Source: Beijerinckiaceae bacterium (GTDB taxonomy: Bacteria; Pseudomonadota; Alphaproteobacteria; Rhizobiales; Beijerinckiaceae). From it: a stretch of 44,040 nucleotides of DNA. Location of the stretch: assembly GCA_947370975.1 (NCBI GenBank), contig CANBNG010000027.1, forward strand, positions 1 through 44,040, in the 5' to 3' direction. Below the pieces are notes generated by a model. The model did not search any database. It was not told the DNA's origin and was given only the letters and a program-made list of their open reading frames with translations. Below, in pieces: positions 25,277-33,593 of the stretch; position 1 is the first letter of the stretch, and the number at the start of each line of letters is the position of its first letter. The translations under genes and the position numbers were made by a program.

Positions 25277-25897
25277 ATGAAGATCCTGCCGCGCCTGTCC
25301 TTTGCTCTCGATCCGCTCGGGCGATTGTTCATCACCCGCATGTGGGCAATTTCTGCGGGCATTTTTGCCTTTGCCGGGGCAAGCGTCGCCTTCGCATTGG
25401 TCTACGAGCTGCCGCAATTGCTGCGCGACGGGCTCGACTGGGGCTATGACATCGTCTTTTACGTCATGGCGGCGGTTCTCTATGGGCGCGGCGCGCGCGC
25501 CGAGCGGGCGGGGGCTCTTGCGCTTGGCTTCGTCATGGGTGTGGCCGGTGTCCATACGATCTACGATATCTTGGACAAGATCGCCGTGCCGCGTCCCATC
25601 GAGCCGATTGTTCTGGGCTTTTCGGCCTTGAGCGCTGCGGCCAGCGGTTTCATCGTCGTCTGGCTGCTGCTGCCCTTCCGGGCTGCTCAAAACCCGCTGA
25701 TCGAGGCGACCTGGCTTTCGGCGCGCAATACGATGATTTCGACTGCCGCCTATGCCAGCGTGACGCTGGTCGCGCGGCTCGCGACCTCGCGAATGGTGGA
25801 ATATGGGCTCGATATTTTTGCCGCCGTGCTGTGCTTTCAGGCGGCTTATGTGATCATCCGCGACGCGACGACGCCGCGCGAGGGAGTTTTGAGATGA
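25277..25897 (+). CDS. Membrane protein, possibly a CDF-type transmembrane domain
   Basis: Encodes 206 residues with about six TM segments and no C-terminal cytoplasmic domain. NPLIEATWLSARNTMIST followed by EYGLDIFAAVLCFQAAYVII resembles TM4-TM6 of cation diffusion facilitators (N-x-x-x-x-A-W-L pattern), and the first half (LRDGLDWGYDIVFYVMAAVL) could be TM1-TM3. The HxxxD metal-site pattern is not clear, so transport of metal ions is uncertain. Its last 4 nt overlap the SDR start (ATGA), indicating translational coupling. It is divergent from the DUF599 gene. Confidence 0.5.
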   Translation: MKILPRLSFALDPLGRLFITRMWAISAGIFAFAGASVAFALVYELPQLLRDGLDWGYDIVFYVMAAVLYGRGARAERAGALALGFVMGVAGVHTIYDILDKIAVPRPIEPIVLGFSALSAAASGFIVVWLLLPFRAAQNPLIEATWLSARNTMISTAAYASVTLVARLATSRMVEYGLDIFAAVLCFQAAYVIIRDATTPREGVLR

Positions 25898-26652
25898 AAG
25901 TTCAGGGCAAGATCGCGCTGGTGACGGGCGGGGGCAGCGGCATCGGCAAGGCAAGCGCGCTGGCGCTGGCGCGCGCGGGTTGGGTGCTGGTTGTGGCTGG
26001 TCGCCGGCTGGAGCCCTTGCAGCGCGTGGTGGACGAGATTGTCGCGTCCGGTGGCGTGGCCAGAGCGGTGTCCTGCGATGTTGCCGAGGAGGCCAGCGTC
26101 GGCGCCCTGTTTGCCGATATCGCACAAGATTATGGCCGGCTCGATCTGCTGTTCAACAATGCCGGGCTCTTTGCGCCCGCCGTTCTGTTGGAAGATATGC
26201 CTCTGGCGCAATGGAAAAGCGTCGTCGATGTGAACCTCACGGGCGCATTCTTGTGCACGCGCGCGGCCTTTCGCCTGATGAAGGCGCAAACCCCGATGGG
26301 CGGGCGCATCATCAATAACGGCTCGATTTCAGCCCAGACGCCACGCCCCAATTCCGCGCCCTATACCGCGACCAAACATGCCATGACCGGCCTCACCAAG
26401 GCGAGCGCGCTCGACGGGCGCAAATATGACATTGCCTGCGGCCAGATCGATATCGGCAATGCCGAGACCGATATGGTGAGCCGGATGAAGACCGGCGTCG
26501 CGCAGGCAGATGGCTCCATCGCGCCCGAGCCGCTGATGGATGTTGCCCATGCCGCACAAGCGGTGGTGTCGATGGCCGGACTGCCGCTGGAGGCCAATGT
26601 GCTGTTCATGACGGTCATGGCGACGAAAATGCCCTTTGTCGGACGCGGGTGA
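25894..26652 (+). CDS. Short-chain dehydrogenase/reductase (SDR)
   Basis: Encodes 252 residues from an ATG with GAGGGAG upstream. Classical SDR features: cofactor loop TGGGSGIG near residue 13, NNAG, and the catalytic Ser-Tyr-Lys as NNGSIS and YTATK. GRR after the second strand suggests NADP(H) preference, which is an inference from the basic residues. C-terminal region (IDIGNAETDM) is typical of uncharacterised alphaproteobacterial SDRs. Its stop codon context GCGGGTGAGGGGG resembles the edge of the intergenic repeats. Confidence 0.9.
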   Translation: MKVQGKIALVTGGGSGIGKASALALARAGWVLVVAGRRLEPLQRVVDEIVASGGVARAVSCDVAEEASVGALFADIAQDYGRLDLLFNNAGLFAPAVLLEDMPLAQWKSVVDVNLTGAFLCTRAAFRLMKAQTPMGGRIINNGSISAQTPRPNSAPYTATKHAMTGLTKASALDGRKYDIACGQIDIGNAETDMVSRMKTGVAQADGSIAPEPLMDVAHAAQAVVSMAGLPLEANVLFMTVMATKMPFVGRG

Positions 26653-26671
26653 GGGGGCTACACAGTCGTCC

Positions 26672-27109
26672 ATGGCTCTTCATCTCCTGAAACTGTGCGT
26701 CGGCGCCGAATCCATCCGCGATCTCGAAGAGTGGATCGAGATGCGGTTGAGAGATCTCAAACGCGTCGGCCTGCCCGCCGAGCAGTTCCACACCACGCGG
26801 ATGCTGCCCAAGCGCGTCGATGAGGTGCTGAACGGCGGCTCGCTCTATTGGGTCATCAAGGGGCAGATCGCTGCCCGCCAGAAGATGTTGGCCATTCGGC
26901 CCTTCACCGATGGCGATGGCATTTCGCGCTGTCATTTCGTGCTCGAGCCCAAAGTGGTCATGCTCATGCCGCGGGCCTGCCGTCCATTCCAGGGCTGGCG
27001 GTATCTCAAGGATGAGGATGCGCCCAAGGATATGGGTGCGGGAGCCAGCGAGCTTGCCGAGATGCCTGAAGAACTGCGCCGCGAATTGAGCGACCTCGGG
27101 CTCCTGTGA
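26672..27109 (+). CDS. DUF1489 family protein
   Basis: Encodes 145 residues, starting MALHLLKLCVGAESIRDLEE. Conserved family blocks are visible: HTTRMLPKRVDEVLNGGSLY, WVIKGQIAARQKML, ISRCHFVLEP, and RPFQGWRYLKDEDAP. This family is nearly confined to alphaproteobacteria and has no assigned function; the sequence is soluble without signal peptide. An in-frame start at 26636 would add 12 residues not found in relatives. It lies 19 nt after the SDR gene. Confidence 0.88.
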   Translation: MALHLLKLCVGAESIRDLEEWIEMRLRDLKRVGLPAEQFHTTRMLPKRVDEVLNGGSLYWVIKGQIAARQKMLAIRPFTDGDGISRCHFVLEPKVVMLMPRACRPFQGWRYLKDEDAPKDMGAGASELAEMPEELRRELSDLGLL

Positions 27110-27151
27110 GCAGGGCTTCTCAAGTCGCGCCAATCACGCAATCATGAGCCC

Positions 27152-27877
27152 ATGCCCAATCTTCTCATAGCTCTCGCGATTCTTTTTCTTGGCTGGCATG
27201 CGCTGCGCTTTTTCGGACGCGCCAAGCCCCAGGTGCTTGTCCGTGCGGTCAAGATGGCGGGCAGTCTTGCCGCTTTTGGCGTGGCGGCGCTGTTGTTCCT
27301 GCGCGGCCATACCGAATTTGCGCTTGGTTTGGCAGGCGTCGGTGTCTGGCTGTCTGGCTGGGGCGCGCCGCCGCAATGGTTTGAAAGATTCGGGCTTGAA
27401 AAATTCGGGCTCGGCAAGAAGCGCCCACGCCTGCGCTCGGCGATGATCGAGATGGATATCGACCCGGCGACCGGGGCGATGCAGGGCCTTGTGCTCGCCG
27501 GCGAGCTGGAAGGGCGTCAGCTCGGCGCGCTGACGCAGGCACAATGCGAAGCCCTTTACCGGGCGTGCCTGAGCGGCGATCCGGACGGGGCGCGCCTGCT
27601 AGAGGCTTATCTTGACCGCCGCTTTGCCGGCTGGCGTGACGCAGGTGAGCGTTACACCGACGCGGGCGGCGGGCGTCTGCGTGCGCGTCAGACGGGCGTT
27701 ATGACGGAAGATGAAGCTTATGAAGTCCTGGGACTTCAGCAAGGCGCTCCGCGAGATGAGATTACGCGGGCGCATCACGCGCTCATGAAGAAACTGCATC
27801 CCGATCACGGGGGGACGACGAGCCTCGCTGCCCGGGTGAACGAGGCCAAAGATGTCCTGATGCGACGCCATCAGTGA
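27152..27877 (+). CDS. Membrane-anchored J-domain protein
   Basis: Encodes 241 residues. Two TM segments (LLIALAILFLGWHALRFF; MAGSLAAFGVAALLFL and GLAGVGVWLSGWG) precede a central acidic domain. The last 65 residues are a J domain with the HPD tripeptide (KKLHPDHGG), so it should stimulate Hsp70 (DnaK) ATPase at the inner membrane. The layout resembles the Tim14/Pam18-like J-proteins of alphaproteobacteria. The DnaJ zinc-finger and C-terminal client domains are absent. Client unknown. The gene is convergent with the carboxypeptidase. Confidence 0.85.
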   Translation: MPNLLIALAILFLGWHALRFFGRAKPQVLVRAVKMAGSLAAFGVAALLFLRGHTEFALGLAGVGVWLSGWGAPPQWFERFGLEKFGLGKKRPRLRSAMIEMDIDPATGAMQGLVLAGELEGRQLGALTQAQCEALYRACLSGDPDGARLLEAYLDRRFAGWRDAGERYTDAGGGRLRARQTGVMTEDEAYEVLGLQQGAPRDEITRAHHALMKKLHPDHGGTTSLAARVNEAKDVLMRRHQ

Positions 27878-27938
27878 AACTCCGAAACGCTACGCGATAA
27901 GAAACGCATGAAGGAAAGATTCGGCATGGGCTTGGCCA

Positions 27939-29585
27939 TCAATTCTTGGTGGTGAAGCAGCCCATGCCCGAGCGCTTGAGCGACTTGCAGGCGGCTTCCG
28001 CCTGCGTCTCGCTCAGGCCGGCAAAGCGGGCGCGGTAGATCGTATCCCGCCCCTTCTTCACCGCTTCGGTGAAGGGAACGGCGGCAGCCAGCGTGCCACG
28101 GCTCGAGACCTTGGCGCGGCTGAGCAGCTCCTTGGCCTTGCCGTCAGCATCGGTGGCGCCAATCTGGATCATCACACCCTTGCGGGCGGCAACCGGACGG
28201 GGCTTTTCGACGACCTTGGGCTCGGCATGACGGGCGCGGGGCGCTTCGGCCGCAGGCTCGACGCGGGCAACCTTGGTCTCGACGCGCAGGTTCGTCTTGG
28301 ACGGCGCCGCAGCGGCGGCAGTGGGGCCGGCAGACCAGCGCATGCCATTGGCCGGCGCGGGATTGTTGGCCGGTGTCATGCTCGGCACGACGGCAGCGGC
28401 AGTGAGGCCGCCGCGGGTCGAGCCATCCATGCTCATGCCGCGATAGTCAGACGCCGTGCCCGAAACATAGGCCGGGCGCGCCTTGCCGAGATCGACCGGG
28501 CCCATGGAGGCGAGCTGGATCGGACGCTGGGGCTCCGTGCGGGCGGGCTCGGCGCGAGCGACTTCAACCTTGGTGCTGGGCTCGGGCTTGAGATCGGCCT
28601 TGGCCGTCTCGACCTTGGGTTGGGGCTGGGGCTTGGCTTCGGCCACGGGTTCCGGGCGGCTGCTGGCTTGGGCCAGAACCGAGGGAGCCGTGCGGCTGCG
28701 CGAGGCCAGCTCGATCTTGTCTTCGATCAGATCGGCCATGATCTTGTCGCGCGAGGCGGCTGAATGTCCGCCCAGAACAACGGCGACGATGTGCTGGCCA
28801 TCGCGGCGGACCGAACTCAGCAGGTTGAAGCCAGAGGCTGCGGTATAGCCCGTCTTGATGCCGTCAATGCCTTCAAGCCGACCCAGCAGGTTGTTGTGGT
28901 TGCGGATCGACATGCCTGCGTAGTGGAAGACGTGGGTGGAGAAATAGCCGTAATATTTCGGGAAGCGCTCCTGGATCGCACGCCCAAGCAGCACGAGGTC
29001 ATGCGCGGTGGTGATCTGGCGCGTGTTGGGCAGGCCGGACGCATTCGCGTAAACGGTGCGCGACATGCCGAGCGAGCGGGCCTTGGCCGTCATCATTTCA
29101 GCAAAGTGGACTTCCGTACCGCCGATATGGTCGGCGATGGCGGCGGCGACGTCATTGGCGGATTTCGTCACGAGCGCCTTGATCGCCTCTTCGGCGGTCA
29201 GCGTCTCGCCCGGCCGCATGCCGAGCTTGGAGGGCTTCATGGTCGCGGCATGGCGCGTCATGGTGATGGGCGAATCGAGCGTCATCTTGCCGCGCTCAAG
29301 CTGCTCGAACAGCATGTAAAGCGTCATGACCTTGGTCACGGAGGCGGGGTGACGCAGCTCGTGCTCGCTCTTGGCGTAGAGCACCTTGCCGGAATTGGCA
29401 TCCACCACGAGGGCGGCGAAAGGTGGGACGTAGGGGGCCGCCGCACGGGCGTGCTTGGCCCGATGATGCTTGCGCGGACGCGCCTGCGCATCGGAGGCCT
29501 GAAGGCTGAGGCTGAACACAAGACCAACGCCTGCGAGAATTGCCAGAGCCCGGCCACGCCGGCCAGAGACGCCACTCATGATCAT
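27939..29585 (-). CDS. D-alanyl-D-alanine carboxypeptidase with C-terminal SPOR domain
   Basis: Encodes 548 residues from the ATG at 29585 (GAGGG 7 nt upstream; ATG 29579 also possible). Signal-anchor ALAILAGVGLVFSLSLQ, then an S11 penicillin-binding domain: SVTK with nucleophile Ser82 and Lys85, SAN at 142-144, KTG at 244-246. A long Pro/Ala/Glu-rich linker (about 300-470) follows, then a SPOR domain (VMIQIGATDADGKAKELL ... YRARFAGLSETQAEAACKSL) that binds denuded glycans at division sites. It should trim peptidoglycan pentapeptides in the periplasm, targeted to the septum. Divergent from the phasin gene. Confidence 0.93.
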   Translation of the reverse strand: MIMSGVSGRRGRALAILAGVGLVFSLSLQASDAQARPRKHHRAKHARAAAPYVPPFAALVVDANSGKVLYAKSEHELRHPASVTKVMTLYMLFEQLERGKMTLDSPITMTRHAATMKPSKLGMRPGETLTAEEAIKALVTKSANDVAAAIADHIGGTEVHFAEMMTAKARSLGMSRTVYANASGLPNTRQITTAHDLVLLGRAIQERFPKYYGYFSTHVFHYAGMSIRNHNNLLGRLEGIDGIKTGYTAASGFNLLSSVRRDGQHIVAVVLGGHSAASRDKIMADLIEDKIELASRSRTAPSVLAQASSRPEPVAEAKPQPQPKVETAKADLKPEPSTKVEVARAEPARTEPQRPIQLASMGPVDLGKARPAYVSGTASDYRGMSMDGSTRGGLTAAAVVPSMTPANNPAPANGMRWSAGPTAAAAAPSKTNLRVETKVARVEPAAEAPRARHAEPKVVEKPRPVAARKGVMIQIGATDADGKAKELLSRAKVSSRGTLAAAVPFTEAVKKGRDTIYRARFAGLSETQAEAACKSLKRSGMGCFTTKN

Positions 29586-29745
29586 CACACACCCTCGAAG
29601 GCAGGACATCGCCGCACCCGACGAGTCACCTGAACACCACACCTTCAAACCCTAGGCGAACGCGGTTACGGCCCAGTTAATGCCGACCGGAATCGTCGAC
29701 TTTTTTCAGCATGGCGGAGGGTGGCCCAGAACGGTTTCGTACCGT

Positions 29746-29797
29746 TTATTGTGCACTGCACCAAATTGCTTGACATTATTGTGCAGCGCACTATTTT
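29746..29797 (+). promoter_or_regulatory. Phasin promoter with two inverted-repeat operators
   Basis: A sigma70-like promoter is visible: TTGACA (29770-29775), 16-nt spacer, TATTTT (29792-29797). Two copies of TTATT followed by GTGC-N3-GCAC occur at 29751-29761 (GTGCACTGCAC) and 29781-29791 (GTGCAGCGCAC), 30 bp apart. The second fills the spacer between -35 and -10. In Paracoccus PhaR, the PHA-sensing repressor of phasin genes, binds TGC-rich inverted repeats; a PhaR operator is therefore the likely reading, by inference. Confidence 0.6.
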
Positions 29798-29841
29798 CAC
29801 CCTCAGCGCCGCCCTGAAGGTGGCCCGTTCAGAGGGCAAAG

Positions 29842-30186
29842 ATGATGTTCAAGAACATGGAAGACATTCAGAAGTACAGCAAGGATCAGCTGGAATCGGT
29901 CACTGCCACCGCGACCGCCGTGTCGAAGGGCGTGCAGCAGATCGCCACCGAAGCCACCGATTATTCCAAGAAGTCCCTCGAGACGTCCTCCGCGTTCGTC
30001 GAGAAGCTCTTCGGCGCCAAGTCGCTCGACAGCGCGGTGCAGCTGCAGACGGATTTCGCCAAGTCCAGCTACGAGAGCTTCGTTGCTCAGGCGACCAAGT
30101 TCGGCGAGCTCTACACGGGTCTGGCCAAGGAAGTTTTCAAGCCGGTCGAAGCCGCTGTCGCCAAGGCGCAGGCTTCCGTCAAGTAA
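29842..30186 (+). CDS. Phasin
   Basis: Encodes 114 residues, all helical and amphipathic, with no Cys or Trp. Phasin_2 features: MFKNMEDIQKYSKDQLESVT near the N terminus, TDYSKKSLETSSAFVEKLFG, and QLQTDFAKSSYESFVAQATK. It should coat polyhydroxyalkanoate granules, controlling their size and shielding them from other proteins. A double ATG (29842, 29845) follows AGAGGG. It is a single-gene unit with its own regulated promoter and a terminator. Confidence 0.93.
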   Translation: MMFKNMEDIQKYSKDQLESVTATATAVSKGVQQIATEATDYSKKSLETSSAFVEKLFGAKSLDSAVQLQTDFAKSSYESFVAQATKFGELYTGLAKEVFKPVEAAVAKAQASVK

Positions 30187-30228
30187 GGCTCTCGAAGCCT
30201 GTGACGTTCGGGCGAAAGCCCCTTATCA

Positions 30229-30257
30229 AGGCCCGGCGCTCCGCCGGGCCTTTTTAT
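30229..30257 (+). terminator. Rho-independent terminator of the phasin gene
   Basis: Perfect stem AAGGCCCGGCG (30229-30239) / CGCCGGGCCTT (30242-30252) with a run of T after it. Confidence 0.88.
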
Positions 30258-30585
30258 TTTCCGGCCGCGCTTGCGCTCAATCCACAGGCGCTTGCACCGT
30301 CCCGGGCGAGATGTTCGCCATACAGCCGCACTCGTGCTGGCGTGTGGCATGCGAGGCCCTTAGACTGGTCGCGGACGGGCCTTGCATGATTTGAAAATGC
30401 CGGACGCGGCCAAATCGCGCAGGTTCGGGTAGGTTTCACCCCTTACCATCGGCTTGCAACGGACTACATGAGAGTCCGGGACAGGGACAAGGCAAGTGAC
30501 GGTCGGTTTTCTTTCGGTCTGTGGACGTGTTGATGCCGGTGCTCCGGCTGCGAGGCTTGGCTCTCCTGAGGGGCTTTGCGCCCGT
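30258..30585 (+). other. Leader region upstream of clpS
   Basis: About 330 bp between the phasin terminator and the preferred clpS start. It must hold the clpSA promoter, but I see no clear -35/-10 pair. The clpS frame stays open back to a GTG at 30496, so up to 30 N-terminal codons could be hidden here. Nothing else is visible. Confidence 0.4.
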
Positions 30586-30936
30586 GTGCAGACTCGCGCC
30601 GCGCGCGAGCCGCGCAAAACGGGCGATCCCGGGAACAACGGTTCCAGCACGGCTGTTATCACCAGAACAAAGACGCAGGCGAAGAAGCCGAGCATGTACC
30701 GCGTTCTGCTTTTGAACGACGACTACACGCCGATGGAATTTGTCATCACTGTCCTGCGGAAGTTTTTTAACAAGGGCCAAGACGAGGCTCACAGCATCAT
30801 GCTGCACGTTCACCATAATGGTGTCGGGGAGTGCGGTGTATTCACCTACGAAGTCGCCGAAACCAAGGTCACGCAGGTCATGGATTTCGCCCGCAAGCAC
30901 CAGCACCCCCTGCAGTGCATTATGGAAAAGAAGTGA
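30586..30936 (+). CDS. clpS: ClpS adaptor protein (N-end rule)
   Basis: Encodes 116 residues from the GTG at 30586, with TGAGGGG about 12 nt upstream; a GTG at 30496 would give 146 residues, long for this family. The core is unmistakable: MYRVLLLNDDYTPMEFV, LRKFFNKGQDEAHSIMLHVH, GVGECGVFTYEVAETK, ending HPLQCIMEKK. The Asn-Asp pair and the His of MLHVH line the pocket that binds N-degron residues (Leu, Phe, Tyr, Trp). It hands N-degron substrates to ClpA, encoded 9 nt downstream. The N-terminal tail is Arg/Thr/Gly-rich and flexible, as in other ClpS proteins. Confidence 0.93.
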   Translation: MQTRAAREPRKTGDPGNNGSSTAVITRTKTQAKKPSMYRVLLLNDDYTPMEFVITVLRKFFNKGQDEAHSIMLHVHHNGVGECGVFTYEVAETKVTQVMDFARKHQHPLQCIMEKK

Positions 30937-30945
30937 GAGCCGCCC

Positions 30946-33420
30946 ATGCCATCCTTCTCCAGAAATCTCGAACAGTCGCTTCATCGGGCTCTCGCGGTGG
31001 CCAACGAGCGCCATCATGAATATGCGACCCTCGAGCATCTGCTCCTCAGCCTCCTCGACGATCAGGACGCGGCCGCTGTCATGCGTGCCTGCTCCGTCGA
31101 CACCGAGGTGCTGAAGAAGAACCTTGTCGAATATATCGATCAGGAACTCGAAAACCTCATCACCGAGGGGCATGAGGACGCCAAGCCCACGGCTGGCTTC
31201 CAGCGTGTCATTCAGCGCGCGGTCATCCATGTCCAATCGTCGGGTCGCGAGGAAGTGACCGGCGCCAATGTGCTCGTGGCAATCTTTGCCGAGCGCGAGA
31301 GCCATGCCGCCTATTTCCTGCAAGAGCAGGACATGACGCGCTATGACGCCGTCAATTACATCAGCCATGGCATTGCCAAGCGCCCCGGCATGTCCGACCC
31401 CGGCAAGGCCCCGCGTGGGGCTGACGAGGAGGGCGATGGCCGCGCAGAGCAGCGCGAGACCCGCGAGCCTCCGGGCCCCGACGGCAAGAAAAAGGACAGC
31501 GCGCTCGACGCTTATTGCGTCAACCTGAACAAGAAGGCGCGCGATGGCCGCATCGATCCGCTGATCGGGCGCGAGTCCGAGGTGCAGCGCACGATTCAGG
31601 TGCTCTGCCGCCGCCAGAAGAACAATCCGCTGCTGGTTGGCGATCCCGGCGTCGGCAAGACCGCGATTGCCGAGGGTCTTGCGCGCAAGATCATCAAGGG
31701 TGAAGTGCCCGAGGTTTTGGCCAAGGCCACGGTGTTTGCGCTCGACATGGGCACCTTGCTCGCCGGCACGCGCTATCGCGGCGATTTCGAAGAGCGGCTG
31801 AAGCAGGTGATGAAGGAGATCGAGCAGCATCGCAATGCGATCCTGTTCATCGACGAAATCCATACCGTGATCGGCGCCGGCGCGACGTCTGGCGGGGCGA
31901 TGGATGCCTCGAACCTGCTCAAGCCCGCGCTGGCGCAAGGCTCGCTGCGCTGCATCGGCTCGACCACCTACAAGGAATACCGCCAGTATTTCGAGAAGGA
32001 CCGCGCGCTCGTCCGTCGCTTCCAGAAGATCGATGTCAACGAGCCCTCGATCCCCGATGCCGTGGAAATCATGAAGGGGCTGAAGCCCTATTTCGAGGAG
32101 TTCCACAAGGTCCGCTACACCAACGAAGCGGTGAAGGCGGCGGTCGAACTCTCGGCCCGCTACATCCATGACCGCAAGCTGCCCGACAAGGCGATCGACG
32201 TGATCGACGAGACGGGCGCCTCGCAAATGCTGCTGCCCGAAAGCCGCCGCAAGAAGACCATCGGCATCAAGGAAATCGAGGCGACCATCGCCACGATGGC
32301 GCGCATTCCGCCCAAAACCGTCTCCAAGGACGATGCGGAGGTCTTGCAGCATCTCGAAGAGACGCTGCGCCGCGTGGTCTATGGTCAGGATACGGCCCTC
32401 AAGGCGCTCTCCTCGGCCATCAAGCTGTCGCGCGCCGGGTTGCGCGATGCCGAAAAGCCGATCGGCTGCTATCTCTTCTCGGGGCCGACCGGCGTCGGCA
32501 AGACCGAGGTCGCGCGCCAGCTCGCCAAGAGCCTGGGCGTCGAGATCACGCGTTTCGACATGTCGGAATATATGGAGCGCCACACGGTGAGCCGACTGCT
32601 CGGCGCACCTCCCGGCTATGTGGGCTTCGATCAGGGCGGCCTGCTGACGGATGCCATCGACCAGCATCCCCATTGCGTGCTGCTGCTTGACGAGATCGAG
32701 AAGGCGCATCCGGATCTGTTCAACATCCTGTTGCAGGTCATGGATCACGGCAAGCTGACCGATCACAACGGCAAGCAGATTGATTTCCGCAATGTCATCC
32801 TCATCATGACGACGAATGCGGGCGCGGCCGATATGGCCAAGTCGGCCTTCGGCTTCCATCGCGGCAAGCGTGAGGGGGACGATATCGAGGCGGTGAACCG
32901 CCTGTTCGCGCCGGAATTCCGCAATCGACTCGATGCGATTGTTCCCTTCGGCCATCTGCCGGCGGAAGTCATTTCGCAGGTCGTCGACAAATTCATCATG
33001 CAGCTCGAAGCCCAGCTTGCCGACCGCAATGTCGCCATCGAGCTGACGGACGAAGCCCGCAAATGGCTTGTCGAACACGGCTATGACGAATCGATGGGCG
33101 CACGTCCGATGGCCCGCGTCATCCAGCAGGAGATCAAGACGCCGCTGGCTGACGAAGTGCTGTTTGGCCGCCTGAAGGGCGGGGGCACGGTGCGTGTCGT
33201 GGTCAAGGCGGATGATGACGGCGTGCGCAAGCTCGGCTTCGTCTATCCCGAAGGCCCGATCACGCCGCGCCCCGAGCGCGTCATCGTGGAAGCCAGCAAG
33301 AAGCGCGTCCGCGCCGAGCCGGAAGTCCGCGCCAAGGCCCCGGCAGCCAAGAAAAAGCCCTCAGCCCCCAAGGGCAAGGGCCGCACGCCTCTGGTGCCCA
33401 AGGTTCCGCTCAAGAGCTGA
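30946..33420 (+). CDS. clpA: ATP-dependent Clp protease ATP-binding subunit ClpA
   Basis: Encodes 824 residues. N domain with two repeats (HHEYATLEHLLLSLL; FQRVIQRAVIH), an acidic linker (about 150-185), AAA+ D1 with Walker A GDPGVGKT (232-239) and Walker B FIDE (301-304), and D2 with Walker A GPTGVGKT (513-520) and sensor TTNAGA. There is no ClpB-type middle coiled coil. The ClpP-docking loop, IGL in E. coli, reads FGF here (KSAFGFHRG). A basic, Lys/Pro/Ala-rich tail of about 50 residues is added at the C terminus. It unfolds substrates for ClpP and pairs with the upstream ClpS. Confidence 0.96.
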   Translation: MPSFSRNLEQSLHRALAVANERHHEYATLEHLLLSLLDDQDAAAVMRACSVDTEVLKKNLVEYIDQELENLITEGHEDAKPTAGFQRVIQRAVIHVQSSGREEVTGANVLVAIFAERESHAAYFLQEQDMTRYDAVNYISHGIAKRPGMSDPGKAPRGADEEGDGRAEQRETREPPGPDGKKKDSALDAYCVNLNKKARDGRIDPLIGRESEVQRTIQVLCRRQKNNPLLVGDPGVGKTAIAEGLARKIIKGEVPEVLAKATVFALDMGTLLAGTRYRGDFEERLKQVMKEIEQHRNAILFIDEIHTVIGAGATSGGAMDASNLLKPALAQGSLRCIGSTTYKEYRQYFEKDRALVRRFQKIDVNEPSIPDAVEIMKGLKPYFEEFHKVRYTNEAVKAAVELSARYIHDRKLPDKAIDVIDETGASQMLLPESRRKKTIGIKEIEATIATMARIPPKTVSKDDAEVLQHLEETLRRVVYGQDTALKALSSAIKLSRAGLRDAEKPIGCYLFSGPTGVGKTEVARQLAKSLGVEITRFDMSEYMERHTVSRLLGAPPGYVGFDQGGLLTDAIDQHPHCVLLLDEIEKAHPDLFNILLQVMDHGKLTDHNGKQIDFRNVILIMTTNAGAADMAKSAFGFHRGKREGDDIEAVNRLFAPEFRNRLDAIVPFGHLPAEVISQVVDKFIMQLEAQLADRNVAIELTDEARKWLVEHGYDESMGARPMARVIQQEIKTPLADEVLFGRLKGGGTVRVVVKADDDGVRKLGFVYPEGPITPRPERVIVEASKKRVRAEPEVRAKAPAAKKKPSAPKGKGRTPLVPKVPLKS

Positions 33421-33446
33421 TGCTTTTGGGTGTTTGGAAAATGTAA

Positions 33447-33476
33447 AAGCCGGGCAGCGATGCCCGGCTTTTTTTA
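33447..33476 (+). terminator. Rho-independent terminator of clpSA
   Basis: Stem AAGCCGGGCA (33447-33456) / TGCCCGGCTT (33461-33470), GCGA loop, then a T run. Confidence 0.9.
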
Positions 33477-33477
33477 T

Positions 33478-33584
33478 CCCTCTCCCAATAGGGAGAGGGT
33501 GGCTCCGAAGGAGTCGGGTGAGGGGCTGCGGTCATATCCCCTCATCAGTCTGCTCCGCAGACAGCTTCTCCCCTTGGGGAGAAG
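33478..33584 (+). repeat. Intergenic palindromic repeat, copy 2
   Basis: Order: CCCTCTCCCAATAGGGAGAGGG hairpin (given here only by its arms CCCTCTCCC/GGGAGAGGG), GGCTCCGAAGGAGTCGGGTG, AGGGG, then CCCCTCATCAGTCTGCTCCG with the CAGAC arm, and the hairpin CTTCTCCCCTTGGGGAGAAG. It fills the gap between the clpA terminator and the HIT gene stop. Confidence 0.85.
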
Positions 33585-33593
33585 CGGGGCGAC

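Noticed and set aside
30436..33078. 880-codon open frame on the minus strand opposite clpA
   Set aside because: ClpA is unmistakable on the plus strand; the antisense frame is His/Arg/Asp/Leu-rich with no domain, as GC-rich codon structure produces opposite real genes.
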